From: Blasia pusilla
Lineage: Eukaryota; Marchantiophyta; Marchantiopsida; Blasiales
DNA length: 64,000 nucleotides
Direction: 5' to 3'
Assembly (NCBI GenBank): GCA_050084515.1
Contig: CM114271.1
Location: forward strand, 3,410,001-3,474,000
Below are positions 10,605-22,715 of this stretch, one piece after another. Within the stretch, counting starts at the first letter, position 1. Each line of letters begins with the position of its first letter. The position numbers were made by a program, and so were the translations under genes. The notes beneath the pieces are model-generated. The model was not told where the DNA came from. It saw only the letters and a program-made list of their open reading frames with translations, and did no database searches.

Positions 10605-10907
10605 CTCTATAAGGAAACCATGGAAAGCCAGAACGGTAGTCAATCCGTTTCGAGGGAATCAAAGGATACTCCTTCAATGGTTAATGTGTTGGTCTCTAGC
10701 CAACCCAAGATTTTCTCATCCACGGTGCGCAGCACGTTTCCGGCAGTTGCACAGTGCAGGTGTCTCTGTAAGGAAGCAATGGAAAGGTTGAACGGCAGTC
10801 AATCCTTTTCGATGGGATCAAAGGATATTCTTTCAAAGGTTTATAAGAGTGTCAAGCCTACCAAAGCTTTCTCATCTACAGCGTGCAGCACGTCACCGGC
10901 ACATGCA
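10605..10907. repeat. Diverged tandem duplication, period about 159 bp, downstream of uS15
   Basis: Unit 1 starts CTCTATAAGGAA at 10605; unit 2 starts CTCTGTAAGGAA at 10764. Shared blocks include GTCAATCC, ATCAAAGGATA, TTCTCATC and GTGCGCAGCACG/GCGTGCAGCACG. It may lie in the 3' UTR or downstream flank of uS15. Confidence 0.75.
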
Positions 10908-11760
10908 TAACTCTAGTGGAGTCTTCTTGGCAGTTGGATAGTGCGTTCAAAAGACACTGAAAGAAATCAAACTCGAGGAATGAGCCACGACTGAGGCTGC
11001 AACTCCTCGCGACGAGCGCCAGTTATGTAATCAAATAGTTCATCGGGGTGGATCCAAAGTTCTGGTGAAGCACTGCATCTCCACATTGCTGTAGTCGGCG
11101 CGGGATTTGAGGGTCGCCAGGATATTTGTGCACAGGTGGTCGTGAAGCTGGTTAGACCACCCAGGAAAGTCGCCTCGATGTGGAAATTGTTCGTGAGTAG
11201 TCGCAGACACCGACAGCCTGTAATGCTAGGCGATCGCCTCACTCTCGCGCAGGCTGTGAAGTCGGAGCATATATTAAAAGATTCCACACTAGGCGATCGC
11301 TACGATGGCAGCATGTCAATCCAGCACTGCACCGTCGGAAGTGGAATCATTTATAATAGATGGGTCAAGGCGAGAGATTCTCCCAGAGACGACGAAAAGG
11401 CGTGGGGAAAGACGTATCCAGGTTCTCCTCTGATTACAAGCTCACAATTAGATTTCCAGTCAAACATGGAATATCCTGCCCGATGGAGTGAGGCATGGTG
11501 AGCATTAAATGCTTGCGTTGTAGGATTCAGGAATTGGTGCTCGGTGGAAGGCATTTACTACCATTGGATATATCGGGCTCGGGAAGGCCACTTTCAGTAT
11601 GCTCATGTACGAGGACAACACTTTGGAGTCTTCGGAACATATAAATTTTAATGGAAACTTGGATGGAAAATCCAGGGGATACAAAGGAGGGCCAAAATAC
11701 ATAAAGGGGCCTCCTCCTAACAACCAAAATCACAATATCATCCGACATCTAAATATCTAT

Positions 11761-11788
11761 GACTACTACTAGTACTACTACTACTACT
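11761..11788. repeat. (ACT)n microsatellite
   Basis: Interrupted ACT/AGT trinucleotide run with one central CTAG break. Confidence 0.85.
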
Positions 11789-13400
11789 GGGCCTCTTCGA
11801 CCTATCTAGTAACCGGTGCGAATATAAAGATAGACGATATGAGGGCTTTAGATGGCCAGGAAAATTTCCGCATGGAGGATATGAAAGTGATAGTTACAAG
11901 GATACCTGACAATGGAGCAGGGAGACTCCGTGAAAAGAGGATGATATGAATGCTCAGCGCAGATTCAAGATATAGATTGTCTACCCTCCGCATTAGCGCT
12001 GTGACTCGACCGTGCAGCCACTTTCTGATGAGCATGAGGACCTTGTGGTCTTCTAGAGAATGGCCGAGAGAACCTTGTTAGGTGTTCACTAAACTTCACT
12101 CTGATTCTTATAACAAGTTTCAAAATATTCATTCAAGGTCGTAGTCGTGGAAATACAATCAGTGACTCTCACTCTTTAAACACGTACTACTAAAAAAAGA
12201 AAGGTACTATGATAGGCATTCACGAAAAAAAAAACCGTGGATCCGAAGTAGGTGGACACAAAGGGGGCTCATAAAATAAAATATGTGAATAAGGCACGAG
12301 AAGCTGGAGGGAGGAGGAGGGGCGGGGAATCCTCAAAGCAATAATCCCTCCAACCACACACTAAACAATCAAAAGCAACATGAAAATGAGGCTTTCTTTC
12401 AAATGTAGGTTTGCTCACACTATTAGAGAACATCAAAACAGGACATGCAATCGTAATAAAAGTGAAACACCTCTGCACATAAAATATTAGTTTCCTCGAA
12501 GAGTACATCAAGATTCCTGCCTGTCCAACGAAACTCTCTTCGATGCACTTGAACAAGTCAAATAATACAAAATCTACGTGCATCTCCAACCAAACCGTCA
12601 CAAGAGACAGAATGCGTCGAAGTGCTCAGAAGCATATTCACTTAATAGATCCATCGGTTGTATCCAAACAGTAAACGATAACGCTTGTATGAATGTGGAG
12701 AAGCTCAGTAATCATCGCACCTACGATAAGTGAGTTGTAATTTCTGGAAGCAAGATACGAAACACAAAAAAGATTTGACCCGTGCGTTACTGCTGTCACG
12801 ATTGTTTGGCGACCACTGTTCCTCGCGGCCCTCAGCACCACCGCTGACATGCTCATTAACGGCCAGTATTATTCGAACGACCATGTCTTACGAACATGGT
12901 CGAACATGACTTACGAACTCCGGAACTCCAACTGATCACGTGCACGTGGCGAACTACAGGCCACGGCAATGATAACCTGGTGAAAAGGCTAGTAAATGGG
13001 ATACGTAGCGTCTTGATCGTGACTCGTCAGTTTACTAGGCTTCTGACCTGGATCCAAATCATCGTCAGTGAATTCGTGTCGCGCCGACTCGCGCGAGTAG
13101 TTCTTAGATAAGGTTTGACCAGGATGCTAACTCTGATCAGTCATCAGTGACCGAATTTGGTAGGTAGGTCGTTTGTTCACGGAAACTCGCCCGAGAATGA
13201 TCGTGAGAGCAGATCTGACCAGCGCAAAAGGGAAGACTGCCAGCGCAGTACTTCATCGGTGTAGAAAATTCGTAGAACTAACCGGTAGTTGCCTTTCCGG
13301 AGTATACAGTTTTGAGAAGGAATCTATGCACGCCACATGGCGTGAAGAAAACGTGAGAGAGAGAGAAAGAAAGGAACTACGCGGAGTCCCTATCTTTGGT

Positions 13401-13476
13401 GGCGCGAAGACATGATCTCTTCTGCAGTCCTTGGCTTTGGCGCGAAGGCATGGTCTCTTGCGCAGTCACTTGCTTT
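13401..13476. repeat. Two-copy 38-bp tandem repeat
   Basis: Units at 13401-13438 and 13439-13476 start GGCGCGAAGACATGATCTCT and GGCGCGAAGGCATGGTCTCT and end GCAGTC...TTGGCTTT/TTGCTTT. Confidence 0.8.
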
Positions 13477-14200
13477 GCTTTGAACCTTTAAACGCCAGGG
13501 AGCACCAGGAGGTGTGCCGAAAGTCGTCGCAGAATTCGATCATACTGTTCACAAGTCTCTCAGAGAGGACCATCTCACTTATGTTTCAAATTACGGTCCT
13601 CGTACTGCAGTGAAGGAAACCGAGTTACCTTAACTGCACAATGAATCCATGGATACAAAATCTTGCCACATCACTGGCAACCGCTTCCCTTGTCAACGTC
13701 TCGGACGGACTATTCCACCGTTTCTAATGCGGGAATTGAATGAGAAAAATCTTGGACATCGGAACGCACACCAAAAGGCCACGCAATCAATCAAACAACC
13801 CAGGGAATTCCCTAGCCTGCCTCACGAATTCCAATTTCCTTAACTTCACCTGTCCGAATCACGAAACAGGTTTCGTAAATTCCAATTTACCTCTTCCAGA
13901 AACCCCTGCATTATATGAACGCGATCCAATTGACATCTACGTTCGTTTCGCTGACGATGCGGTTGACAACAGCAAGCTCCGAGTCATTTTGGAATTCTTC
14001 GCCGTCGTCGTTCCAGAAAACTTCCCGAATCAGAATAGCACCTTTGAATCGGAATGACGATCCTGCAAATCGAAAAAACCGCTCCAGTTCAGAAATGCTT
14101 TCACGAGTTCTTTGGTGTCTCCCCTTCGCTTCCCGAGAAAAGTCCTCCTGTCTTACTTGCTTGTCTCGTAAGGACACATGGAAAATTTTCTTCCCCTTCC

Positions 14201-17200
14201 CCTCCTCCCCAACATAAAAACAATACGGTGAAAATAGACTTAAATTTGTATTTATAGGTCGATCTTTATTTCTTAACAGCTTCCTTTCTTCTTATGTATT
14301 AGTCAAACTAGGTCTCAATAATAAGGAAGGACTAAAAAACCAAGTGTCAACAATTAAAAAGGCAGGTGTTAAGATGTCAACACCCTTACCTCTAACCCCA
14401 TCATAATTATATAGATTATGCAATTCGTTTCTTCCATGTAACTCGTTCATGTTGTTAGTTCCGTTTCTCTTCATATGCATCCTTGTCTATATTCTCCCAG
14501 TTTTTCATTTGTTTATAGTATCCCATTTATTTTTTTATAAATAAAATAAAATACAAACCTGTCCACATAATCTCAAGTCGTTTAGTGGCATGCATCACCT
14601 ATTGGTTTTCATGGTAATTTCAATTAATTTTGAGAAGACCCATGTACATTGCTCGTGTCGCTTTTAGTGCTATTATAATACTCTTTACTTCTGCCCATAT
14701 TTTCCAACTTAAATCACTGGTTTTAAATTTTGCGCCTACAAATATATGCGGACATGTTCTATCAATTCGACTAGTTCCATCCATGCTTTCTTTATGGATA
14801 GAACCATGGGACGCGTCATAACTTTGACACGCCCTAATGCATTTATCCAAGATATATGCCCCACAACCAACAATTCTTTCTTATAGGGGGCAGCAATCTA
14901 GTACAGCTGTTTTCTTAAACTAGCCATTGTGGTACTAATACGATAAATTTGGAATTTGAAATCTGGAAGAAATTTTGGAAAAAAAACTGGGAATTTGGAC
15001 ATGATCTAAGAAAGGTTTTGAAGATAAAAATTGCTGGTGGGAGTATAGTGAACAACCCAAGAAAATTCATGGCCCCCCTCCGAATGCTCATTACATCGAT
15101 CTTTGTGTGCTCTCAAAGTCCACGAGCATGTGACTATTCATTTGGCGAGTCTTCTTGACCAATTCGCGTAAATGAATATGGGAGTGCGAGGGAAGTTTAT
15201 TTAGGGTTTGTGAGTTAACTACTTGACCGCCCCTTACTTGGAGCTTTGGAACACGATAATGGAAACTTTCATTTTGCTTGTGAAAACGTTCATTTTACCA
15301 CTCCTTTGGAAGGGAGGAGAAAAGCACTACCATGGTTTTCAATGGGAAAGGGATTGTTGGAAAGATCCTCAATTCAGTCTAGGAAATCTTTTTGGCTTGT
15401 GGGCAGTTTCTTGGTAGAAAATAAATGGGGCTGGTTTTTGTGTCATGGAACTATTTTTGGGCTTCCTGCTTGTTGCCTTGTGCAAATCAAAAGGCAACTA
15501 ATTTCTCAATACCAATAGTCTTAATTAAGAAGTGAACCCTTATTTTCGTCTTATAAATCATCCAGTATTTTCATATCCATCTAACGAATTCAAATTCTTC
15601 TGGATAGCTCTAGACTCGAAATAATTACTTTTTCTCAAAATTGGAACTACTTATTTATGTCCCCATGTGGTTCTAACGTAATTATGCACAACACTTAGCC
15701 ATCGAGTTTGAAGAGTTCATCATGGGTTTGGTTAGTCCACACCGACCCTACTTCCTTCTCTTAATTCCCCTTAGAGAATTCAGTTGGGGTAGGATCCAGT
15801 AAGAAGCTTGAATAACCCATCAACGTTTTAATACTAATTTCCATCGTAGTAGTGTTCACGTTCTTCACGATAGCATTGACTTGGCTTCATGCCAACTCAT
15901 TTGATTTGCGTTGGTATTAGGGCGTTGGTATTCAGGTAGATATTTTTTCACGTCTAAAAGTTTTAAGCCGGATATAAAATGTGGATATGAAAATTAAAAT
16001 GAATTTAGTTCCTTGGCGTAGTTTTAGGAAAATGGGCAGAACTATGTAGTTAAGCTAACCAAGATATCCTACTAATAGATATAATCTTAAATCTATGTAT
16101 TCCTCTTATTTTACTCCAAAAAATCATCAAAATATCATGATGGTGCATTTTAAAATGGATCAACTTAACTTTCCCCCTCCCAAGTTAAATTTTTTTATGA
16201 CTTCTCTTCAAATTTATGGTGACATTGTTGACTAATACTCGGAATAGAACTTGGAACATCGATGCCAAGAATTGTAATATTATATGAACAAGAAAGGTGG
16301 GCTTAAGGAAGCAAATTGTGCACCTCGTGCCCTCCATGGGATTAAGTTTGATCAATTATGTTTCATTGAAATTGAAAAAAAAAGTGTGGTTTTCTTGAAA
16401 AGATTTTCCTACGGCCCAAAGTAACGTAATTTTTATAAAAAAAAGCCTCGTTGCCCAAGTATCATGTATCAATCAAACGGGTGTTTGAAAATCAAGAAGG
16501 TGGTCTCCCATAATAGCATAGATTAGCACTTGACATGTTTAGTTCTAGAATTTTGACAAATGGACAAAGCCTAAGAATTCGTCATGTTATTTGCATTATA
16601 ACACATATTTAATTGAAAATATTCATTTTGAAATTTCACGTTAGATTTCTATTACAAAAAAAAGTATGAACTAAAAAAAATTAGGTTCGATTTGTTTCCC
16701 AACAAAAATTTCCAATTACATTTTTTATATGTGGAACTTCTCATTGGAAATATCCAGCCCAAAATAATTTTAGATTCTATTTTATTTTTTGGAAAAAAAA
16801 TTTGGGCATTATCAAAAGGAAACATTTTCATATCAAATTTTTGTGCTTGGAATTTACATGTCATAAATTTCTTCCTGAAAAAAAAATTAATTGTTAGAAT
16901 TTCATATTTATGGGTCTTCTCATGGTCGCTTTCCATCTCTATCCCTCATCTACAATTCACTGCACGAGCATTGGATTACTAATAATTCACCTAAAGACTC
17001 ACAAATTCCACAACTACATATTACTTCCACGAGGATGGATACCTTTTTTAAGGGATCAAAGGACCATAATACCATAGACTATACTTGAAAAATATGGTTC
17101 AAGATGCCACAAAGAATTGAGGAAGTTGGTAACACTCTCAATTTTAAAAAAATACGCATTGAGTATTTTTGTAAGTGGTTTCATTTTTATGGTCCTCTTA

Positions 17201-17945
17201 TTGCACAAAAAATCCCTATTGCCATCTTGACATGTGTAATGGAAGAAGGTTGCAACATCATTTTGAAATGTAGACCAAAAAATTAGATTACATTGATCTA
17301 CCAACCTAGTATCCACAAGAAATGCAAATTTTTCTGTGGTTGTGAGGAATTATAATCTTGCATACCATGCACCACAAATTTCTAGATTTACTAAATGCAT
17401 AGTCTAGTCCTAGCTGGAAAAATTGATGCCACCACTTCCTTGCGCGAGTTTGAGTATAATTTTTTGACTTCAGTTTGATCGTGTATGTCAATACCTCAAG
17501 TGTACTCCTAATACTAAAATAATATGGGGAACAAAAATCTATTTTTTTGGGGTATTGTCTTAATCCGTTATATAAGTGTTGGGAGCAAGGAGAGAGACTA
17601 AAGTCAAAACCAAGGATACCATATGATGATCGGATTATCCACACTTACTCTTGAAATAATATAATGCTCTATATTTATGGTCAATTTTCTGACATTCCTC
17701 CATAGTGGCAAGATTAGAGGATAATCTTATAGGCTATCGAACGTGGTTGGTGCAAACTATTCCAATATCAACCTAGTAAAAACTTGGAAGAAAAGTAGAT
17801 ATTAAAATTCTCCATTCTCACAGGTGATTTATATGATTTGACATAAAAGATACATAGAATCCCAAGGATAGTATTGATGATAGACATAGATATGTCATTT
17901 CGTTCTTGCCACAATACTCTTGTAGGTCCACGATATACGTGCTTG
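14201..17945. other. AT-rich region without a supported gene
   Basis: About 3.7 kb of AT-rich DNA with A and T homopolymer runs and only short open frames. It lies directly upstream of the copia element. No coding motif, RNA gene or complete mobile element is visible. Confidence 0.6.
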
Positions 17946-18327
17946 TGTTGGATTCTCAACATCCACTTCTCTATGCACCATTAATCTGATCGGCCCCCGT
18001 GTATGAGGAGAAGCCTAGATTAATGGTTTCGACTTAGTCGTTGAAGGAGTCATAGTAATATGACGTAGGTGGTTTATGGAGTAGCGTTACTATGATTATC
18101 TAATCCTATATTAAATTTTTATGTTTATAGAAATGAAGAAAAATAGGTTAAAACCCCTAGTTTCTCGAGTAGTGCAATAGTCGAGAGCCGCAGCGGTAGC
18201 GTATTCTCGTATGTCGAGTTATCTCCATGTTCATGTTCCATCGAAACTCTCCTCTGAGCGCACAGACGGACTAGGCCACTTTGTATCTCTAAGTTTTGCA
18301 GTGATTTTGTCACTTTCTGTTTTCTCA
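17946..18327 (+). repeat. Copia 5' LTR (382 bp)
   Basis: TG...CA ended. Its outer ends match the 3' LTR closely, but it has about 120 extra bases in the middle (roughly 17980-18115), including GTAATATGACGTAGGTGGTT. That block is also present in the solo LTR at 32.4 kb and absent from this element's own 3' LTR. Confidence 0.9.
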
Positions 18328-18329
18328 CA

Positions 18330-18343
18330 TGGTATCGGAGCAG
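18330..18343 (+). other. Copia primer binding site
   Basis: TGGTATCGGAGCAG lies two bases after the 5' LTR. It resembles the initiator-methionine tRNA 3' end complement usual in plant copia elements (TGGTATCAGAGC), with one mismatch. Confidence 0.85.
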
Positions 18344-18401
18344 TTTGTTTTCCAGTATTTTATATCTGGTGATCTAGTGTGTTTGCACAAAATCTTGAGA
18401 G

Positions 18402-21400
18402 ATGGCTACTTCTTCGTCAGTTTGTGCTCGCCCTCCTCCGCTGGTTGAAGGGCAGTTAGATGGGTCTAACTATACATTGTGGAAGTTCAAACTTAGAACT
18501 GTCCTCGAATCATTTGAGATCTGGGAGACGGCCATAGGGGTCTATTCGAATCCACAAGCTACTTTGATTTCTGCATGTTCATCTTCATATGGTGATATCA
18601 ATCTTGTTGTATTACTGGCATAGAAACGCAAAAATATTGATGCTCTATATGCGATGGTCACGAATGTAACTGATCTGTCATGACTCTTATTCAACATACA
18701 ACCACTGTTGCTGAGGCGTGGAACATTCTGAAGAATCAGTATGAAACGAGGAATGAGACTCAGATTCAGAATCTTGAGAATCAGCGTGCGTCCGAGAAAT
18801 TTTCAAAAGGAGAAAGCATGGAGCAATTTTTGATAAGAATCAAGAATCTTCAAGATCAGATGGCGTGTGTAGGAATTTCAAAGTCTAACAAAGATTTGGC
18901 ATGTCAGTGCATAAGGATTTTGCCTCCAAGATATGACTGTTTGGTCACTGCATTGAATACTCAAGTAAGACCCACGCCGCTTACTTTTGAACAATTTAGT
19001 GCAATGTTGGTAGAAGAGGGAATGCGCTTCAAAGCAAGAGAGGGAAGTGATGCAGCATTTACTCCCAACGTAGAGTGAGGTAGAAATTAGGATTACAGTT
19101 CAAATGTCAAGAAGAAATTTCCAAGGAAAGCCTTCAAATGCTTTTATTGTGGTAAGCTAGGTCATCTTATCAAAGATTGTAGAAAGAGGAGTCAGGATGA
19201 GAAGAACTGATATTTAAGACCTAAGAAGGAGTCTGGAAATTCTGTAGAACTAGGAGAACATGAAGTAGATGCTTGGGTAGTAATCGAAGAGTTTTGCACA
19301 CAGGTAGAATATTTCACTAAGTCAAAGAGTGAAGATGTATGGGTGCTCGATAGTGGAGCATCTAGGCATATGACCAATCATAAGGATTGGTGTAGCTCCT
19401 TACATCCTCTACAGGAGCCCATCGTTGTTACTGTTGGGAATAATGCAAAGTGCATTGTAGAAGGGAAAGGCACAATTTCTTTGGTCTCACAAAAAGGAGA
19501 TGAAAAGAATTTAACTGATGTACTGTACGTACCAGAGTTGAAGCACAATTTGATTTCAGTAGCAATATTATGTGATCGTCACCTAGAAGTTCGTTTTAAG
19601 AAAATTGAAGCAGTCATTGAGGATGCCAATGGGAAAGTAGTGGGTGAAGATATACAATGTGGAAATATCTACGAGTTGTATGCTTTCACGATAAGTGTAG
19701 GTACAGATCTTAGTAGCAGTAAGTTGTGGCATGAAAGATTTGATCATCTAAGCTTTCCCTTACTAAGTTAGATGCAGAAGTTAGGCATGGTTGTTGATTT
19801 ACCAACAATTTTTTGAGTGTTAGATACATGTGAAGCTGGTGTGATGGGCAAGCAACACCGACAACGATTTCCACAAGAGTCCAGCAATAGAGCAAAGGCT
19901 CCTCTAGAGCTGATTCTTGCTGACCTCTGTGGTAAAATAAGAGCAGTGGCATTATGTGGTTCTTTCTACTTCTTTTTAGTTGTCGACGATTATAATAGGA
20001 AGATTTGGGTGTATTTCCTTTGTGATAAGGCAAGTGCTTTTGGAAAATTTAAAGTATGGCACAAGTTGGTTGAGAATGAGACAAGAAAGGAGATATAGAA
20101 GCTTCACACCAATCGTGGAGGAGAATTCTTATCAATAGAATTCAAAAAATATTTGGGGGAGCATGGAATCAAGCGACGGTTAACCACGACACATATACCA
20201 CAACAAAATGGAGTTGTTGAGCCTCAAAACCGTACAGTGGTGGAGATGGCAAGATGTATGATGAAAGCAAAAGGTTTAACAGAAGGATTTTGGGCTGCAG
20301 TTGTTTATACTACCGTTTACATTCTAAATAGAAGTGCTACCAAGTCAGTACAAGGCATGACTCCTCATCAATCATACTCAAGTAAGATACTATGAGTCCA
20401 ACATTTCAGGACTTTTGGTAGTGAGTGCTTTTGTACATATTCCTGAAGCATCTAGGACCAAGCTGGAGTCCAAGAGTAGGAAGTGCATCTTTATGGGATA
20501 TTGTGATGAGTCTAAATCTTATCATCTATGGTGTCCTAGGGTAAAGAAGATGCTTGTGGGTCGTGATGTGGTGTTCCAGGAACAACCTAGTCAAGTAGCG
20601 GATATCAGTGGTCCGTCCACATTATCATCAAACGAAGAGATAACCCACTAGAGCACACCACCAAAGTTAACACCAAATCATCAAGAAGAAGAATTTGGTG
20701 ATGATTACAAAGAGCAGTATGGTCTTCCACTACAATCATCATACCCTAAGTGGATAAAGAAGCTCTTGGATAGTAAGGATCCACCATCAACTGATGAAGT
20801 TGTTACACATCCAAGGAGATCCAAGAGACTAGAGGGGCAAAATAGAGCTTCCGCACATCTCGTCAACATGGCCTTGATGATAGAGGTCTTGAAGGTGGAA
20901 GAGCCATCATGCTTGAATGAGGCCCTTGCTCATTCTCAACGGAGAGAAGCCATGCAGTTGGAGATAGACGCTATTCAAAGAAATGAAATCTGGACTTTGG
21001 TTGAGAAGCCAAAGGACAGGAAGATAATACGCACCAAGTGGGTGTATAAGACCAAGTACAAGTCGGACGGTACATTGGATAAATTCAAAGCAAGATTGGT
21101 TACACAAGGATGCCTAAAAATCAAAGGTTTTGACTACTATGATACTTTTGCTCCTACTATAAGGATGACAACCATTCGAATTATTCTAGCAATTGCAGGA
21201 ACAAGACATTGGCCTCTATACCAATACGATGTGAAGTTTGACTTTCTGAACATGAGTCTCAAGGAGGAGGTGTATGTATCTCAACCACCAAGTTTTGAGA
21301 CACCCGGATCATAAGATAAAGTGTGTTTATTTCATCGAGCATTGTATGGGTTGAAGCAAGCCCCAAGGGTATGGTATCAACGAATAGATACATTCTTCCG

Positions 21401-22424
21401 AGAGAAAGGTCTCATCAAGAGTCCGTCAGAAGCAAATTTGTATGTATTTTGCGAAGATGGGATGTATACGTTGATAGTCTTGTAGGTGGATGATCTGATC
21501 ATCACATGAGACCACAGTAAGAAAATAGAGGAAATGAAGGGAGTGTTGAAATCTGAGTTTGAAATGTCAGATTTAGGTCTTTTGCACTACTTTATAGGGC
21601 TAAGGATTTGGCAATAGTCAGATTCTATTTTTCTCTCTCAACGTAAGTATGCTAGAGAAATCTTGAAGGCATTCGGGATGACCGAGTGTAAGGCAGTGGT
21701 CTCGCCAATGGAGGTAGAGTTGAAACTCTCGATAGAGGATGTTTCACCATTGGTAGATGAAATGTTGTCCAGAAAGCTTGTAGGCTGTTTGATATTTTTG
21801 TGTAACATTAGACTAGACATTAGCTTCCCTGTGGGAGTGTTGAGTAGGCTCTCAACTAAGCCTCGTGAGAACCATTGGAAGGCAAGGATGTGTGTGTTAA
21901 AGTACATCAAAGGCACTATCGAATACGGCATCACCTATGGAGCAGGGACGAAAATGACATCTTTTTGTGACTCGGATTGGGCAGGAGATTCTGATTCTCG
22001 AAGATCAGTTTCGGGTTATTGCTTCTTGGTAGGATCAGATGTGGTGTCATGGGTCAGCAAGAAGCAACCTACAGTGGCTCTTTCTTCTACCGAGGCAGAA
22101 TACAAGGCGGCTTGTTATGCTTCTTGTGAAGCAGTATGGTTGAGATGGATATTGGAGGACATAAGAGAAGCACCAAAAAGTGCTACTGTAATGCGGTGTG
22201 ACAATTAGAGTTGCATTGCCATAGCACATAATCATGTGTTTCATGCTGGTACGAAGCACATAGAGATCCAACATCATTTTGTTCATGAATTGATCGAGAG
22301 AGAGGTTTTGAAATTAGTCCATTGTCCAACAGAGGATAACCGTGCAGACATCTTTACGAAAGCTTTGAGCGGAGATAAGCTTCACCGACGTCTGAAGGGT
22401 CTTGGCATAGGTTCAAGACAGTAG
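18402..22424 (+). pseudogene. Copia gag-pol polyprotein, multiply broken
   Basis: Gag (18402-19076, starting MATSSSVCARPPPLVEGQLD) is followed by a CCHC zinc knuckle (CFYCGKLGHLIKDC, ~19147-19190), protease (WVLDSGASRHMTNH, ~19340), integrase (LWHERFDHLS ~19725; VVDDYNRKIWVYF ~19980; TNRGGEF ~20108, where the usual Asp is Asn), reverse transcriptase (KTKYKSDGTLDKFKARLV ~21050; LYGLKQAPRVWY ~21345) and RNase H (FCDSDWAGDSDSRRSVSGY ~21965; STEAEYKAACYA ~22087). More than ten in-frame stops are present, and gag shifts frame between 18623 and 18680. The Tyr codon of the polymerase YVDD motif is itself a TAG stop (~21484). Confidence 0.95.
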
Positions 22425-22442
22425 TCCACATGAGAGTGGATA

Positions 22443-22453
22443 TTGAAGGGGGG
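22443..22453 (+). other. Copia polypurine tract
   Basis: TTGAAGGGGGG immediately precedes the 3' LTR, the standard position of the plus-strand primer. Confidence 0.8.
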
Positions 22454-22715
22454 TGTTGGATTCTCAACATCCACTTCTCTGAGCACCACCAAACATTTTC
22501 TATTAATAGAAACGAAGAAAAATAGGTTAAAAACCCTAGTTTCCCGAGTAGTGAAATAGTCGGGAGCCGCAGCAATAGTGTATTCTCGTATGTCGAATTA
22601 TCTCCATGTTCAGGTTCCATCGAAGCTCTCCTATGAGCGCACGGACGGACTAGGCCACTTTGTATCTCTAATTTTTGTAAAGATTTCAGTGATTTTGTCA
22701 CTTTTTGTTTCCTCA
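22454..22715 (+). repeat. Copia 3' LTR (262 bp)
   Basis: Shares its first ~40 and last ~200 bases with the 5' LTR but lacks the ~120-base centre. Ends CTCA; the flank is CTGCTAG. Confidence 0.9.

Larger units (their letters stand above)
10360..14200. other. Intergenic region without a supported gene
   Basis: Contains a diverged ~160-bp tandem duplication (10605-10907), two copies of CTAGGCGATCGC 60 bases apart (near 11226 and 11289), an (ACT)n microsatellite (11761-11788) and a 38-bp tandem duplication (13401-13476). Open frames of 60-120 codons occur on both strands, but none shows a recognisable domain, supported splice sites or consistent coding character. Confidence 0.55.
17946..22715 (+). 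mobile_element. Full-length, decayed Ty1/copia LTR retrotransposon
   Basis: The element runs from a 5' LTR (17946-18327), through a primer binding site at 18330, a gag-protease-integrase-reverse transcriptase-RNase H coding region (18402-22424) and a polypurine tract at 22443-22453, to a 3' LTR (22454-22715). Integrase lies before reverse transcriptase, which defines Ty1/copia. Both LTRs begin TGTTGGATTCTCAACATCCA and end in CTCA. The five bases flanking each side (GCTTG and CTGCT) are not a matching target-site duplication. The coding region has many stops, so this copy is inactive. Confidence 0.97.

Noticed and set aside
10967-11287. 106-codon minus-strand frame ending PDELFDYITGARREELQ
   Set aside because: It looks mildly protein-like but I recognise no family, see no supporting splice sites, and an overlapping plus-strand frame (11136-11501) is equally long.
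13740-14057. 105-codon plus-strand frame with an acidic middle
   Set aside because: No domain recognised and similar-length frames overlap on both strands; not enough to call a gene.
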